Of a stretch of DNA of 64,000 nt, positions 23,425 through 34,934 are shown one piece after another. The stretch is taken from positions 37,612,964 to 37,676,963 of the forward strand of contig CM059556.1 in assembly GCA_030386875.1 (NCBI GenBank), written 5' to 3'. The DNA is from Morinoia aosen (taxonomy: Eukaryota > Arthropoda > Malacostraca > Amphipoda > Talitridae). Under the pieces are notes generated by a model, which had not been told where the DNA came from, made no database searches, and worked only from the letters and a program-made list of their open reading frames with translations. The position numbers and the translations under genes were made by a program. Each line of letters starts with the position of its first letter. The stretch's first letter is position 1.

Positions 23425-24672
23425 GCTACGATTATAATCATTATGCTTGGATTAAAATCATTATGCTTGAATTATAATCATGATGCTTGAATTATGATCA
23501 TTATGCTTGAATTATAATAATTATGCTTGAATTATAATCATTATGCTTGAATTATAATAATTATGCTTGAATTATAATAATTATGCTTGGATTATTATCA
23601 TTATGCTTGACTTATAGTAATTATGCTTGAATTATAATAATTATGCTTGGATTATTATCATTTTGCTTTATTTATAATAATTATGCTTGAAATATAATAA
23701 TTATGCTTGAATTATAATAATCATGCTTGAATTATAATCCTTATGCTTGGATTATGATCATTATTCTTGGATCATAATCCTTATAATACTTGTATTATAA
23801 TCATTGAGCCTGGATTATGATCATTATGCTTGAATTATAATCCTTATGCTTGGATTACGATCATTATGCTTGGATTATAATCCTTACAATGCTTGTATTA
23901 TAATCAATATGCCTGGATTATGATCATTATGCTTGGATTATAATCCTTATAATGCTTGCATTATAATCAATATGCCTGGATTATGATCCTTATGCTTGGA
24001 TTATAATCCTTACAATGCTTGTATTATAATCAATATGCCTGGATTATGATCATTATGCTTGGATTATAATCCTTACAATGCTTGTATTATAATCAATATG
24101 CCTGGATTATGATAATTATGCTTGGATTATAATCCTTACAATGCTTGTATTATAATCAATATGCCTGGATTATGATCATTATGCTTGGATTATAATCCTT
24201 ATAATGCTTGTACTATAATCAATATGCCTGGATTATGATCATTATGCTTGGATTATAATCCTTACAATGCTTGTATTATAATCAATATGCCTGGATTATG
24301 ATCATTATGCTTGGATTATAATCCTTACAATGCTTGTATTATAATCAATATGCCTGGATTATGATCATTATGCTTGGATTATAATCCTTACAATGCTTGT
24401 ATTATAATCAATATGCCTGGATTATGATCATTATGCTTGAATTATAATCCTTACAATGCTTGTATTATAATCAATATGCCTGGATTATGATCATTGTGCT
24501 TGGATTATAATCCTTACAATGCTTGTATTATAATCAATATGCCTGGATTATGATCATTATGTTTGGATTATAATCCTTACTATGCTTGTATTATAATCAA
24601 TATGCCTGGATTATGATCATTATGCTTGGATTATAATCCTTACAATGCTTGAATTATAATCCTAATGCTTGG
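23425..24672. repeat. AT-rich array: 20 bp units grading into a 63 bp higher-order unit
   Basis: The left part (to about 23790) is built of ATTATGCTTGAATTATAATC-like 20-mers with much variation. The right part repeats a compound unit of about 63 bases made of three related sub-units (ATGCCTGGATTATGATC, ATGCTTGGATTATAATCC, TTACAATGCTTGTATTATAATC) at least 12 times with few differences. This records evolution from a simple monomer array to a trimeric higher-order repeat. Confidence 0.93.
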
Positions 24673-24948
24673 CTAAGAAAATAATAGCGAGGAATAAGGC
24701 TTTAAAACCTAACATTTTATACTGGAAGCTTTACTGTTAAAATTGAACGTTTCGACTCGATGAGTCATTCTCAACAAAAGTGTTCTGTAAAAAATGAAAT
24801 ATACACATATCGAAAATATCAAAAATGAACGTAGAAGTAAGGAAAAACTAAATTTTATTTAGTTGTTCCTTAATTCCACTTTTCTTACTTTCCTTTTTGT
24901 ATGAAATGCTAAGTTTTAAAGCCTTATTCCTCGCTGTTATTTACTTAG
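24673..24948. mobile_element. Inverted-repeat (MITE-like) element at the edge of the AT-rich array
   Basis: Left arm 24673-24717 (CTAAGAAAATAATAGCGAGG...) and right arm 24904-24948 are reverse complements at 41 of 45 positions, enclosing 276 bp in total. A further inner hairpin is formed by AGTAAGGAAAAACTAAAT and ATTTAGTTGTTCCTTAATT around 24835-24885. The left side touches the last unit of the AT-rich array, and a single array-like unit (CCTTATGCTTGGCTTATAAT) reappears at about 24983, so the element probably inserted into the array. No target duplication or transposase. Confidence 0.65.
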
Positions 24949-25293
24949 TCAAAATTTGTAAAAATACAAACCGACATGTGCTTCCTTATGCTTGGCTTAT
25001 AATGCACGCAGCGCACAAAAACCGCACGCGTCACCAGGGGAGCGAGGTCTGCGAGAAGTGCTAACTCACGTAGCCAGGGGCATGTTCAGTTCAACTGTTA
25101 TTTAACGTTTGCTTGTTTTAGCGTCACGCGTTGTTCATTGTCGTCAAAAAAACGAAATTCGCTTCCCAAGGAAACTGTACGTGTATGTCTACCTGCATAT
25201 ATTATTTATATGAACTGGATGTATTTGATATTTGTATATATATCATTATATATCATGTGATATATTTATCGATTTAAATATATATATCATATA
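24949..25293. other. Gene-free stretch with TATA-rich dinucleotide region
   Basis: Contains one array unit (about 24983-25004) and an AT-dinucleotide-rich patch (about 25225-25290) directly before the Tc1-like end. Tc1/mariner elements insert at TA. Confidence 0.5.
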
Positions 25294-26345
25294 CAGGGGT
25301 TGGACCTAACATTTTGGGATCATAATCTCTGAACATGTCATGAACAATTAAAACCTAACATATTTTAATGTTTACTGTTCATTGTTGTAGATATTTGATA
25401 TTTCTTTTAAATTAGCTCTTTTTTACAAATATCTAAAAGAACAATTTGGTTATAAGTTATAACCTTATACATAGAAATGGTAGACCTCTCTGACTTTCAA
25501 AGAGGCCAAATTGTTGGTGCTCACATGGCAGGCGCTAGTGTAACAGAAACTGCCCGAATGCCTGACGTTTCAAGAGGTACTGCCTCAAACGTAATGACTG
25601 CATTTGAAAGAGAAGGAAAACGTCCTCAGCAAAGTACTGGTCTGGCCGATGGTCGAAGTTGTCTGAGAGAGACCGTCGGACTCTAAACCGAATTGTTAGA
25701 GAGGATCGCAAGTCCACCGCTCTTAAAATCACTGCGGACCTCAATGAACACCTGCAGAACCCAGTTTCTACAAAAACTGTTTCTTCGGGAGCTGCACAGT
25801 TCTGGATGCTAAGGATAAGCTGCATTTAGAAAACCTCTGCTCCCAAATGCAAATGTTTCGAAGCGTCTAGAGTGGACTAGAAACCATCAGAATTGGTCCG
25901 TCGAGCTGTAGAAAAATGTGATTGTCTCTGACAAATTATCGTTTACCTTTTTCCGAGCTCCAGCCTAGCGTATGTTTGGAGACAGACAGAAGAAGCCTTT
26001 AATCCGGACTGCCTTCTCCCAACCTTAATGCATGGTGGGGCGTCTGTGGTGATCTGAGGTGCTATTCCTTGGCAATCCGCCGGGCCAATAATTTCATTCA
26101 CAGAAGACTCAACAGCCGAGACTATTCAGGAATTTTGAGGGACCAAGTTCATCCTATGTTTCAAGCACGGCTACCGAAGGGAAACGCCATCTTTCAAGAT
26201 GATATAATAATACCCCAATCCAAACAGCTAGAATTGTAAAAGAATGGCGTGAGAAACGTTCTGATGAATTTGCGCATCTCATCTGCATGGCCACTCCAAT
26301 CCGCAGACCTCAACATTGTGAAGCAAAATTTATATATTGATGAGC
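25294..26345 (+). pseudogene. Degenerate Tc1-like transposase with left terminus
   Basis: The left end ACAGGGGTTGGACC follows a TA, as in Tc1-like elements. From 25477 the paired-like DNA-binding region is clear: MVDLSDFQRGQIVGAHMAGA, then VTETARMPDVSRGTASNVMT and FEREGK, about 60 residues of helix-turn-helix. After a frameshift near 25640 further Tc1 blocks continue in different frames: LNRIVREDRKST, KITADLNEHLQNPVSTKT, MFGDRQKK near 25975, and TARIVKEWREKRSDEFAHL near 26228, just upstream of the WPxQSxDLN region that carries the final acidic catalytic residue in this family. Several frameshifts and stops destroy the gene. No right terminal repeat complementary to the left end was seen, so the 3' side is truncated. 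Confidence 0.88.
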
Positions 26346-27484
26346 TAAAGCATTATTGAGCATTGAGCATGAACATTATTGAACAAAATTTATATGAATC
26401 TAAATTTTGGCTTTGAAAGGAACCTCTAGGCAAATGTGTGGGAGACTCTGCACTTCTTACCTAACTTATTAAAATATCATTAGTCAACATAAGGCAACAC
26501 TGTTTTGTTGTAGACGTAATGCAGTGGTCGAATTTAACTTCACAAGTTGACAGCGTACAATTGTACATGTGTGTGCCATCAGGCAAATTACTCATGTACG
26601 TGTCGGCACCAATGCATACCATTTGAATTATTTCACAACTTTGCTGAAAATGTTTTTGAGTCTTCGTGTGAAAATTTCATCGTTGAATTATATTTTTTAC
26701 ACTTTTTATACAGGACAGAAATGTATTCGAGCAGTAAAGTCTGTTTTTCAAATCTGCCTCATGCAACTCAACCCATTCTCGTGCAGCCGCGCAAACGTAG
26801 CCAGCGTGTTAAAGCTACTTTATTTATTGAAACTTCATAAAGCATGCAACATGCGCTGCCAATGTTGTTGTCTCTTTGATGTTAAGTATAATTTATGCCT
26901 TATTTGCATCGGGTTGCATGTTAAGAAATCGTTCGAATCTTGCAAAAAGTCCACGGAGACCAGTCCTCTGTTTTGGTAACATTGCCTTGCAACTCAGTGA
27001 CGCGTGCAAATTGGTTGCAGCAATTGTGCCGTTTTTTGATCCTATTTTTGCCTATAATAATTCCAAACGTCAGGAAATAAGAACATTTCCATGCCAAATT
27101 TCACATTTCAAGTTAGAATTGCGTAAATTTAGATGAATTTCAAATGCAACTTCAAATGTAACTTCATAGAAGTCCTGAAACGTAACTACCATATCTGATG
27201 ACATGGCCTGCCGTAAGTAAGAAGGTTAATGTTTTATGGACATCTCATTCATTATTAATTTCTGCTACCCTAAATAGGGGCGGACAGAGGTAACTATTTT
27301 ACAGCCGATGCACTGAAAGCAAAAACATCCCGTGAATTAGTTAATTTTTTATCGCTTTCACGGCACACATTTTGGCTCACTGCTCTGTATCTGCACGAGG
27401 CGATTGTGTGCTGGCAGTCATTGCTCTGAGCTGCTCTGCATGAGTCGTAGTGCACAGGCTTCTTTCAGCGTCGGTAAGGAATAT
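26346..27484. other. Unassigned region with overlapping short ORFs
   Basis: Three overlapping plus-strand ORFs of 86-136 codons lie between 26547 and 27136 in different frames. They share no recognised domain, and I cannot decide whether any is coding. No transposon ends were recognised. Confidence 0.35.
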
Positions 27485-27845
27485 ACAGATGTTTTGTGCC
27501 CGTCTAGTACAGTCTGCACACACAGATGTGAAGTAAATGTGCCCGTTTAGTCCAGTCTGCACACACACATGAGTAGTAAATGTGCCCGTCTAGTCCAGTC
27601 TGCACACACCCGCACACACATGTGTAGTAAATGTGCCCGTCTAGTCCAGTCCGCACACACACACACACACACATGTGTAGTAAATGTGCCCGTCCAGTCC
27701 AGTTTGCACACACACACACACACCCACATGTGTAATAAATGTGCCTGTCCAGCCCAGTCTACACACACACACACATATGCAGTAAATGTGCCCGTCTATT
27801 CCAGTTTACACGCACATACATGCACACACACATAAGCAGTAGATA
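27485..27845. repeat. About 45-55 bp minisatellite with embedded (CA)n, about 7 copies
   Basis: Each copy has AGTAAATGTGCCCGTCTAGT, then CCAGTCTGCACACAC, then a CA microsatellite of variable length, ending ACATGTGTAGT. Unit length varies because the CA run varies: a microsatellite nested in a minisatellite. Confidence 0.9.
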
Positions 27846-28883
27846 TGCCCCCTAATCGCCCCAAAATACAATGACCACCTAACACAGAAGCCAGATTTTG
27901 GAACTATGTAAGACGTCGTAGCAGCACAGCTGGCAGCGTGGAGACATTCTAACTCAGCTCATAAGAATTTACGCGGCCAGCTGTTGCTGCTGCGTCGATT
28001 GCTTGCGTCACCCGTTAAGAAAGGCCAACAGTTTTGGCCTTCTAACGGTGCTCCGATTTTTTTTAAGCATTAATCAATGCTAAATAATGGAATGCCAGGT
28101 GTCTCCTTGAATTTTTGTAAATGAATAGATATAATTTTTGAGCGTAATTTCTCCTATGCTATTCCAATAGGAATCTTATTGAACACATTAAATCGGTTTG
28201 TCCGTCTCTCTTTCAAGTTCTTAAAGAATGCTTAATCACCATATCTGTGATACGAGTTACACCAGTGCATAAGCACATGAATATTTTAATCGCGGGTAAT
28301 ATAGAATGGATGTACATTTTGTCATTCATTCACAACTGGGAAATTTGCTAGAAGAAAATATCGAGTCCCGTCATTTTTGAAGAGTCGTGTACACTAGCAT
28401 CAATATATTGGAAGCAGAACACGTAGCCCATTGCTGCCTCACAATCAACTTCTTTGAACAGAAGCGACAAAAACTAGCAACTCTTTGCGAAGGCAATGAT
28501 TGGTGGACACTGCGATACCGCTCTCTGATTGGCAGACACAACGCCGCCACCTTCTGATTGGCTACACAAATCAGGCACGTCATGTGTACTTCTGACAAGC
28601 ACTATAACAATCATTTAATTATTTATACGTCTCTTGTAACTTGTACAGAGATAGGAAATTTATTTTCACTTAATTCTTATTTTCATGTGCATTCATTTTA
28701 TGTGTATGCTGGAATGGCTCTAAGTAACTCACCTTCTTTCATTAAATCAATACTAAGGAAACTATCAAACATTAACATGAAAAATGAAGTTTTGTATTTA
28801 ACCTACCTACACTCATACCGTATTGCTGTCATAAATCACAAGTTTTATACCTTAATATAGTCTGCAGCACTCATCTTTAGCGA
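27846..28883. other. Unassigned region
   Basis: A phrase near 28200-28260 (TCCGTCTCTCTTTC, then ATCTGTGATACGAGTTACAC) resembles the dispersed module at 18159. Three CTGATTGGC-like words (inverted CCAAT type) occur at about 28497-28563. A 100-codon ORF at 28558-28860 has no known domain. Confidence 0.4.
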
Positions 28884-30895
28884 ATAAAAATAGTATACCT
28901 TTACTTCTAGTGTAATGTAGCAATCATTGCCGACTTAAGGAATTATGAGTATAAATAATATACCTTTACTTCTAGTGTAATGTAGCAATCATTGCCGACT
29001 TAAGGAATTATGAGTATAAATAATATACCTTTCCTTCTAGTGTAATGTGGCAATCATTGCCGACTTAAGGAATTATGAGTATAAATAATATACCTTTCCT
29101 TCTAGTGTAATGTGGCAATCATTGCCGACTTAAGGAATTATGAGTATAAATAATATACCTTTCCTTCTAGTGTAATGTGGCAATCATTGCCGACTTAAGG
29201 AATTATGAGTATAAATAGTATACCTTTACTTCTAGTGTAATGTAGCAATCATTGCCGACTTAAGGAATTATGAGTATAAATAGTATACCTTTACTTCTAG
29301 TGTAATGTAGCAATCATTGCCGACTTAAGGAATTATGAGTATAAATAGTATACCTTTACTTCTAGTGTAATGTAGCAATCATTGCCGACTTAAGGAATTA
29401 TGAGTATAAATAGTATACCTTTACTTCTAGTGTAATGTAGCAATCATTACCGAGTTAAGGAATTATGAGTATAAATAGTATACCTTTACTTCTAGTGTAA
29501 TGTAGCAATCATTACCGAGTTAAGGAATTATGAGTATAAATAGTATACCTTTACTTCTAGTGTAATGTAGCAATCATTGCCGACTTAAGGAATTATGAGT
29601 ATAAATAGTATACCTTTACTTCTAGTGTAATGTAGCAATCATTGCCGACTTAAGGAATTATGAGTATAAATAGTATACCTTTACTTCTAGTGTAATGTAG
29701 CAATCATTGCCGACTTAAGGAATTATGAGTATAAATAGTATACCTTTACTTCTAGTGTAATATAGCAATCATTGCCGACTTAAGGAATTATGAGTATAAA
29801 TAGTATACCTTTACTTCTAGTGTAATGTAGCAATTATTGCCGACTTAAGGAATTATGAGTATAAATAGTATACCTTTACTTCTAGTGTAATGTAGCAATC
29901 ATTACCGAGTTAAGGAATTATGAGTATAAATAGTATACCTTTACTTCTAGTGTAATGTAGCAATCATTACCGAGTTAAGGAATTATGAGTATAAATAGTA
30001 TACCTTTACTTCTAGTGTAATGTAGCAATCATTGCCGACTTAAGGAATTATGAGTATAAATAGTATACCTTTACTTCTAGTGTAATGTAGCAATCATTGC
30101 CGACTTAAGGAATTATGAGTATAAATAGTATACCTTTACTTCTAGTGTAATGTAGCAATCATTGCCGACTTAAGGAATTATGAGTATAAATAGTATACCT
30201 TTACTTCTAGTGTAATGTAGCAATCATTACCGAGTTAAGGAATTATGAGTATAAATAGTATACCTTTACTTCTAGTGTAATGTAGCAATCATTACCGAGT
30301 TAAGGAATTATGAGTATAAATATTCTACCTTTACTTCTAGTGTAATGTAGCAATCATTGCCAACTTAAGGAATTATGAGTATAAATAGTATACCTTTACT
30401 TCTAGTGTAATGTAGCAATCATTGCCGACTTAAGGAATTGTGAGTATAAATAGTATACCTTTACTTCTAGTGTAATGTAGCAATCATTGCCGACTTAAGG
30501 AATTATGAGTATAAATAGTATACCTTTACTTCTAGTGTAATGTAGCAATCATTGCCGCCTTAAGGAATTATGAGTATAAATAGTATACCTTTACTTCTAG
30601 TGTAATGTAGCAATCATTGCCGACTTAAGGAATTGTGAGTATAAATAGTATGCCTTTACTTCTAGTGTAATGTAGCAATCATTACCGACTTAAGAAATTA
30701 TGAGTATAAATAGTATACCTTTACTTCTGGTGTAATATAGCAATCATTGCCGACTTAAGGAATTATGAGTATAAATAGTATGCCTTTACTTCTAGTGTAA
30801 TGTAGCAATCATTACCGACTTAAGAAATTATGAGTATAAATAGTATACCTTTACTTCTGGTGTAATATAGCAATCATTACCGACTTAAGGAATTA
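28884..30895. repeat. 65 bp minisatellite, about 31 copies, each with a TATAAATA motif
   Basis: The unit contains GAGTATAAATAGTATACC, TTTACTTCTAGTGTAATGTA, GCAATCATTGCCGACTTAAG and GAATTAT. Almost every copy carries TATAAATA, a textbook TATA-box sequence. Variant units with ATTACCGAGT occur in adjacent pairs near 29449/29510, 29900/29965 and 30225/30290, showing multi-unit block duplication. The right end (from about 30650) is the most diverged. Confidence 0.97.
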
Positions 30896-31122
30896 TAGGA
30901 ACATTTCATGAGGAAATAACCTAGTCCAACAAGACGCAGCTACACCTCACACAGCGAGAGAGTCTATGGCTGTAGCAAAATTAGTTTTTTATTTTCATGG
31001 CTATGGAAGAAAAGTTATTTTCATCCCCTGAATATGACAAAAACATTTTTTATCACATTGCTATGTTAAAGATATGTATTTTTGCACGTGGCAACGCTAG
31101 AGATAATTATTCCTCACATATT
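30896..31122. other. Short gene-free spacer
   Basis: Nothing recognised. It may include decayed upstream sequence of the transposase scrap that follows. Confidence 0.4.
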
Positions 31123-31215
31123 AATTTCGCGTAACGGTGACGTGTCGTGGCCCCTTAGATCTCCAGAATTGAACGCTTCTGATTGCTTTCTCTATAGGGA
31201 TGTTTATAAACAGTG
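31123..31215 (+). pseudogene. Mariner-type transposase fragment (DDE domain end)
   Basis: In the frame of TGG at 31147 the translation reads RNGDVSWPLRSPELNASDC followed by FLYRDVYK. This matches the signature around the third catalytic acidic residue of mariner-like transposases, usually of the form WPPRSPDLxPxDFFLWGxxK. Only about 30 residues can be followed before a stop (TAA near 31218). No terminal repeats were assigned. It is a small scrap of an old copy. Confidence 0.65.
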
Positions 31216-31679
31216 TTAAACATCAACATACCTGATACCTGAAAGGTATTAAATCACATCTCATAGTAAGTTAGCTGTGTAATTTCAAAGGTAATGTATC
31301 ACAACGGACAGTGATGCGCCCAGCAGACAGTGATGTACCTAGCAGACAGTGATGCAACCACAACAGGCAGTGATTTAAACAAAACAGATGGTGACGCAAT
31401 CCCCACACTAACATTCCCAAAACTTGTTATCCAGACACACACACACACACACACGCGCGTGCTGGGCATGCTACTTTTGTACCCCTGTACATTTGCGAGT
31501 TTCGATCTCCCCACGCCCATGATACATATCAGTTTGCACGGAGATTTTCTAAATGTTTGACGGCGCCATGACAATTACCCTATAAGGCAGTTTTATTCAC
31601 TAATTTCTGCAAGAAAGTCACTCCGGTTAAACGCATTGATTGAGAGAGCCGCAGCTACTGCAAGTTATCATATATTAAA
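31216..31679. other. Spacer with short tandem GACAGTGATG repeat and (CA)n
   Basis: At about 31306-31375 the phrase CAGACAGTGATG recurs every 20-25 bases four to five times. A (CA) run lies at about 31434-31454. No gene supported. Confidence 0.6.
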
Positions 31680-32412
31680 CAGTATGTCACACAAAAACTC
31701 GAACCGAGTATTTATGCGCTTATCAGTAATACCATCATAAGAATACCCGTATCAGTAATACCATCATAAGAATACCCGTATCAGTAATACCATCGTAAGA
31801 AAACCCGTATCAGTAATACCATCATAGGAATACATTTATCAGTAATACCATAATAGGAATACCCGAATCAGTAATCCATTATAAGAATACCCGTATCAGT
31901 AATACCATCATAAGAATACCCGTATCAGTAATACCATCATGAGAATACCCGTATCAGTAATACCATCGTAGGAATACCCGTATCAGTAATACCATCATAA
32001 GAATACCCGTATCAGTAATACCATCATAAGAATACTCGTATCAGTAATACCATCATAAGAATACCGTATCAGTAATACCATCATAAGAATACCCGTATCA
32101 GTAATACCATCATAAGAATACCCGTATCAGTAATACCATCAAAAGAATACCCGTATCAGCAATACCATCATAAGAATACCCGTATCAGTAATACCATCAT
32201 AAGAATACTCGTATCGGTAATACCATCATGAGAATACCCGTATCAGTAATACCATCATAAGAATACCCGTATCAGTAATATCATCATAAGAATACCCGTA
32301 TTAGTAATACCATCATAATTTTGCTTGAAATAAAATACTTATGGTATTCATATGATAGTATTACTGATACGGAAAAATAAATACTCGGTTCGGGTTTATG
32401 TGGGATATACTG
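31680..32412. mobile_element. MITE (Tc1/mariner-like) carrying its own subterminal minisatellite
   Basis: The left end CAGTATGTCACACAAAAACT, then CGAACCGAGTATTTAT (31680-31715), is the inverted partner of the right end ATAAATACTCGGTTCGGGTT, then TATGTGGGATATACTG (32377-32412). The right end is followed by TA; the left is preceded by AA, so the expected TA duplication is only half visible. Just inside the right end is one inverted copy of the minisatellite unit (GTATTACTGATAC region, 32336-32370), while the left side has about 21 direct copies. The simplest reading is that the subterminal part of the inverted repeat was amplified on one side. No transposase is present. Confidence 0.78.
31720..32330. 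repeat. 29 bp minisatellite, about 21 copies, inside the MITE
   Basis: The unit is GTATCAGTAATACCATCATA followed by AGAATACCC. Occasional 28 bp copies lack one base (for example near 31874 and 32062). The unit matches the inner part of the element's own right terminal region in inverted orientation. Confidence 0.95.
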
Positions 32413-33975
32413 TATAAATTATATATTAAATAATTAACATATATATTTTTCGAGAGACGCGCAGTGGATGCCACTGCCCTGGGTCCATCTTGTAGATGGG
32501 ATACCGAACACGTTAATGTCAAGGGATGAACTAATTAACACTTTGTATTGAAAAAACAGAGTGGGGAAAAGGACGACACAATGCTGGTTATTAATTTAGT
32601 GATGCCAATGCGAATTAATAATAATGGTAATAAATAACAGCAAAGGTAGTCTTCAAGTGCAGGCACGTCGGTGACTTCTTGGGCAAGAAAAGAAGTCGGA
32701 AGTTGGTGCATCCGACGGCCTCTCACATCAATTTTGCCAATAACCGTGACCTGTTGAGATAAATTAGACAAACGTAAATATTTTGACGGTGGTAAGATTG
32801 AGAGCTGCCGAGAATAGAGGTAAAGATTCTGCGTTAACAGGTATGGCAATGTACACTAACTGGAATATTTTGAAGGCATAATTTACGTTTAAGTCACGGC
32901 TTTAAATTTAGAGTACAGCCCGAGTACGGGAAACTACAGCCAAATGTAGGCCAGTGAGGAACGTTCGGGACAAATGCACCTACTTATCTCCAAACGTATC
33001 CTCACAATGGATCCCTCGAAGTTCACGTGACGACGGCGAGAAGAGAAGGTCGATGACAGACTGCCCGGCCGCTGAAGCGCTGGACTGCCGTGGTTCCCAT
33101 CAAGGTTGCCTCCGTAGTCCCGGAGACGAGAAGTCGGAGAAGCAGCTGAGTGCGGAGCAGTCTCGGCGCGGTGTGAAACCGTAGTGGCGGCCGTCATCAT
33201 GCCTCACTGGGCTCAGCCGTCCGCCACAAGCCCTCCACGACGTCAAGCGTAGGGAACCGTAGTGCAGGCCACAGGAGGGTTTTAGCCGAAAACGCCCATC
33301 CTAAAAACTGCTTCTTAGAATAAGAGAAAAATTAAAGATGAATAAGAAAGCAGCGCTCCACAGGAAGGCGTAAGCAAGTTGTTAGCGCTGTGGCGGTTGG
33401 AGCGTGTCTGAGGTTTGTCAGGCACGATGTTCTGAGGTTGGTTTAATTAAGAGGCGTTCGTACTTAAAGGGTACCCATCGGTTTGTAGAAAAGGGCACAC
33501 TGCACCGAACGTCTCGAAAATATAAATGTTTCTAACTAGTTTCTTAAATTTACAAAGCCTTAATACTAAGTCCCCGACAGAGGAAATGAACTTCTTCAAC
33601 ACTTTGACTGCGACGTTAGTCACCGGTGGTCACTGGGGGAGTTTTCATAATGCTGCTCACAGACAAGTAGTCATTACACTCTAAATTTGTATAAATACTA
33701 AATCAGTACTAAATGAGGGCACGGTTTAGCTAATGTTTGGTATTTTCAACCTTGCTCACTACAAATGACTTTAAATTCGAGTTGAATGTTAAACTTCAGT
33801 GATACTTGCCGCACTCGAAATATTAATACGAAGTTCTTATTGCCTGAACGAGGAGAAAAAACGTGAGAGAATTTATTAGATTTGAACGGATCACCTTCCT
33901 CGTGTGAGGAGCGCTCCTAGCTACTAGACCATCGACCCTAGACTAGACTAGACTAGACCTCCTAGCTACTAGACT
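32413..33975. other. Unassigned region with a GC-rich patch and a CTAGA microsatellite
   Basis: About 33000-33290 is distinctly GC-rich compared with the rest and has short ORFs on both strands (76 and 88 codons) without known domains; it could be an exon or promoter fragment or part of an unrecognised transposon. A (CTAGA)n run lies at about 33937-33958. No other feature supported. Confidence 0.4.
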
Positions 33976-34350
33976 CAGGTTGATAACGCTCAATTAAAAT
34001 AAGCTTATTCGTAAATAAGGCGTTAAACTTCTGTTGAAGATGTTCAAAAGTGCCCAAGGTTTTTTTTAAGAACACTGACCTTCATTAAAAAGCATGTATG
34101 ATCAAACTTAAAGAAACTCTCTCGGATCTTTTATTTATTGAGAAAATTTATAAAAAGCATTAAATTCATGCATATATATACAGTTATATAAATAAAAGAA
34201 CCGAGAGAGTTTCTTTAAGCTTGATCATACATGTTTTTTCAATGAAGGTCAGTGTTGGTAAAAAAAACCTTTGGCCCTGTTGGACATCTTCAACAGAAGT
34301 TCAACGCTTTTTTACGAATAAGCTTATTTTAATTGAACGTTATCAACTTG
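33976..34350. mobile_element. 375 bp foldback element with inverted arms of about 160 bp
   Basis: The left arm, from CAGGTTGATAACGCTCAATT at 33976 to about 34138, is the inverted partner of the right arm, from about 34188 to ATTGAACGTTATCAACTTG at 34350. Matching blocks in order include AAAATAAGCTTATTCGTAAA, CTTCTGTTGAAGATGT, CACTGACCTTCATT, CATGTATGATCAA and AAGAAACTCTCTCGG. The arms differ by scattered substitutions and small indels, and the spacer is about 50 bases of AT-rich DNA. Arms this long are typical of foldback-type or MULE-like non-autonomous elements. No clear target duplication; the class is unassigned. Confidence 0.82.
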
Positions 34351-34442
34351 AAAACATCTCCTATTGCTCTTTTATTCTCAAGAATAGTTCCTACGATATT
34401 ACTGTGAAATTAAGTAGAGCTAAAGAACCGTGATTGACTCCG

Positions 34443-34740
34443 AGTTAATGGCAAAGCCCCTCTCCCTCTTTTCCTGCCCCTCCCTTTCTATTCCCCCTCT
34501 CCACCTCCCTCCCCTCCCCTCTCTCCCTCTCCTCTCCCCTCTCCCCCTTTTCTCCCCTCCCCCTCTTCCCTCCTCTCTCCCCCTCTCCCCTCCCCTCCCT
34601 TCTTTGCCCCTTTTCTCCTCTCCCCTTTTTTCTTCCCCCTTCCTCTCTCCTTCCCCTCTCCTCCCTTCCTCTTTCCTCCCTCTCCCTCCTTCCTCCCCTC
34701 TCCCCCTTTTCTCCTCTCCCTTACCCTTCCCCATCCCCAG
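34443..34740. repeat. Polypyrimidine (CT-rich) tract, about 300 bp
   Basis: Almost pure C and T on the plus strand over about 300 bases, built on CCCCTCTCCCTCTTTT-like words. Such homopurine-homopyrimidine DNA can adopt triplex (H-DNA) structure. Long minus-strand ORFs of Gly, Glu, Arg and Lys across it are compositional artefacts. Confidence 0.93.
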
Positions 34741-34934
34741 AACACAAGCCCAGGGAGATCTTACCCTGCCTAGACAAGTTAACTTAAGAAAATTTAAACT
34801 CAATTCAAGTTCTCCAGTATTTTTTAGTTCTTTGAACTCACACGTAAAGTATTAAGTAACTCCGTGTAAGGAGGAGCGAAGAGAACCTAGGAGTGTTGTT
34901 CCCAAGTAGTTTTGTGTGTATGATGAACCTGAGT

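Noticed and set aside
34420-34855. ORFs of 85-141 codons on both strands of the CT-rich tract
   Set aside because: Composition artefact (Gly/Glu/Arg/Lys or Pro/Leu/Ser only).
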